Shown: positions 62,908-64,000 of the stretch, piece by piece
Numbering within the stretch: the first letter of the stretch is position 1
Layout: each line of letters starts with the position of its first letter
The notes under the pieces: generated by a model
Database searches by the model: none
What the model was told of the DNA's origin: nothing
What the model saw: the letters and a program-made list of their open reading frames with translations, nothing else
Origin: Bacteroidota bacterium
GTDB lineage: Bacteria; Bacteroidota; Ignavibacteria; Ignavibacteriales; Ignavibacteriaceae
DNA length: 64,000 nucleotides
Assembly (NCBI GenBank): GCA_021777835.1
Contig: JAJYDC010000008.1
Span: forward strand, 62,001 to 126,000
Direction: 5' to 3'
Made by a program: the position numbers and the translations under genes

Positions 62908-63831
62908 ATGGAATATATAATCGGAATGGACGGCGGAGGCACTAAAACTAATTGTGTTATTGCTGATACTGAAGGAAATATATTATATAAAACTACCGGA
63001 GGACCTTCTAACTTTTTAATTTCGGGAACTGAAGAGGTATCTAAGGTCATTTTCGAGCTAATTGAAAATTGTAAAAATCAATTAAACATTAATTATTCCG
63101 AAATAAAGTTTATATTAATAGGAGTTACTGGTGGAGGGCGACGCACTGACTCGGAACGATTAGAAAAAAGCTTTATATCCTTTTCTAAATTAAAAGGAAT
63201 TGAATTTGAAAATGTTCTGGTCGAAAGCGATGCACGCATAGCTCTTGAGGGAGCCTTTTCAGGTAAACCTGGTAGTATCCTTATTGCTGGCACCGGCTCA
63301 ATTATGTTTGGTAAGGACGAGGACGGTAATATACACAGAGTAGGAGGGTTTGGAAGATTTTTAGGAGACGAGGGTAGCGGGTATTCAATTGGTCACAAAG
63401 GGCTTGTCGCAGTAGCTAAAGAATTTGACGGCAGGGGAGAACATTCCGATATTACTAGGCTGCTAAATGAGAAATTCAGTATCGATTCATCTGAATCATT
63501 AATTACCAAAGTATATAAAGATAATTTTAACATTGCCTCTGCCGCTCCTTTAGTAATAGATGCTGCAAGTGGTAATGACAAAATTGCTGTTAGGATTATT
63601 GACGAAGAAACAGAAGCACTTATTTCGTACATAGAAACTATGGTAAAAAAAATTGATAAACCTGTCTTGAATATTTCTTTTATTGGAGGAATATTACTTA
63701 GTGATAATGTTTTTTCAAGAACCTTGCGCGATAAAATTGCAAAGATATTGCCTAATGTTATATTAATTGAAGCAGAAAATCCTCCGGAAGTCGGAGCGCT
63801 TTTAATGATAAAGAGATTATTAAAAAAATAA
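62908..63831 (+). CDS. BadF/BadG-family sugar kinase (N-acetylglucosamine/MurNAc kinase type)
   Basis: The 307 residues of this ASKHA-fold kinase have GMDGGGTKTNCVIAD (phosphate-1 loop, about 6-20), ESDARIALEG (about 108-117), AGTGSIMFG (about 126-134) and GGFGRFLGDEGSGYSIG. The last motif characterises BadF-type N-acetylglucosamine and N-acetylmuramic acid kinases rather than benzoyl-CoA reductase activators, which are built differently and sit with other subunits. It would phosphorylate an imported aminosugar. The AmpG-like permease gene starts 60 bases downstream. Sugar specificity cannot be read. Confidence 0.85.
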   Translation: MEYIIGMDGGGTKTNCVIADTEGNILYKTTGGPSNFLISGTEEVSKVIFELIENCKNQLNINYSEIKFILIGVTGGGRRTDSERLEKSFISFSKLKGIEFENVLVESDARIALEGAFSGKPGSILIAGTGSIMFGKDEDGNIHRVGGFGRFLGDEGSGYSIGHKGLVAVAKEFDGRGEHSDITRLLNEKFSIDSSESLITKVYKDNFNIASAAPLVIDAASGNDKIAVRIIDEETEALISYIETMVKKIDKPVLNISFIGGILLSDNVFSRTLRDKIAKILPNVILIEAENPPEVGALLMIKRLLKK

Positions 63832-63891
63832 ATAACAATTCTTATTCAATTTGCGCCTTAAACGCTTATCCTAAACTCGGAGAACAATATT

Positions 63892-64000
63892 ATGTCGAGA
63901 GAAAAAGTTGAATCGCGAAATCCATGGACCTGGGTCCCCTCACTTTATTATGCTGAAGGGATTCCCTATGCCTTGGTTATGTTGGTCTCTGTCATTATGT
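63892..64000 (+). CDS. AmpG-like MFS permease, start only
   Basis: The frame opens at 63892 (MSREKVESRNPWTWVPSLYY) and runs past the window end. NPWTWVPSLYYAEGIPYA then the hydrophobic LVMLVSVIM is typical of AmpG/PAT-type permeases in Bacteroidota, which import anhydromuropeptides or similar solutes. Only 36 residues are visible, so the call is provisional. It follows the sugar kinase by 60 bases in the same direction. Confidence 0.7.
   Translation, partial: MSREKVESRNPWTWVPSLYYAEGIPYALVMLVSVIM

Noticed and set aside
1-64000. tRNA, rRNA, CRISPR arrays, prophage or toxin-antitoxin pairs
   Set aside because: I looked in all intergenic gaps and saw no cloverleaf-like GC-rich segment, regularly spaced direct repeats or phage-type genes.

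Overview
The window looks like chromosome of an AT-rich, non-parasitic Gram-negative bacterium of the Bacteroidota/Ignavibacteria side of the tree. Three kinds of sequence evidence point there. The gene families include a HYC_CC_PP-type secreted protein, HMBD metal-binding modules, a PorV/OmpP1-like outer-membrane protein, SPOR and BamD-like lipoproteins, an EtfD-like membrane FeS oxidoreductase, an Hc1-like histone and a DUF4922 protein. TTG start codons are frequent and Shine-Dalgarno signals are mostly weak. Hairpins after genes often lack a U-tract. The genus is inferred from style only; no 16S gene is present. I see no tRNA, rRNA, CRISPR array or prophage.

Layout. Positions 1-1902 hold a secreted M1 metallopeptidase cut by the window edge. 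Positions 2324-10597 are a minus-strand metal (copper/silver type) island. It has a CusC/CusB/CusA tripartite efflux system, a secreted Met-rich HMBD protein, a 32-residue Cys-tailed membrane peptide and a HYC_CC_PP protein upstream. Just downstream lie two tiny membrane proteins that are clearly paralogous to each other. Positions 10908-11202 contain a tandem repeat and a 165-bp deletion derivative of an IS3-type element. Positions 11204-15473 are a six-PAS hybrid histidine kinase and a lone receiver protein.

Positions 15869-27873 form a long plus-strand, largely overlapping run: isoprenoid genes (fni, short-chain prenyl synthase), HPr and enzyme I, prmC, dtd, an alkaline-phosphatase-fold metalloenzyme, comEC, purK, purE, a BamD-like lipoprotein and a DUF58 protein. 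Positions 27899-39841 carry glmM, nth, hutI, a SPOR lipoprotein, then glgA, gmhB, a lipoprotein/outer-membrane protein pair, glyA, tatC and a long-chain prenyl synthase. Positions 39868-42809 (minus) encode UspA, a cyclic-nucleotide-binding protein, HisA and an acyl-CoA dehydrogenase. Positions 43157-51217 (plus) encode bioY, the EtfD-like protein, the Hc1-like protein, CapA, a CDF transporter, Dus, a PAP2-like protein, an enoyl-CoA hydratase and apt. They are followed by rsmI and a divergent lysine-catabolism pair (lat / piperideine-6-carboxylate dehydrogenase type).

The most interesting region is 58735-64000. A SpoIID/LytB-domain protein without a signal peptide, a tandem-domain GT2 protein, a DUF4922 protein with an HxHxQ nucleotidyltransferase-type motif, a BadF-type aminosugar kinase and the start of an AmpG-like permease lie in a row. 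I propose that they form a cytosolic peptidoglycan-fragment or aminosugar salvage pathway that differs from the enterobacterial one. This is inference from domains and order, not demonstrated.
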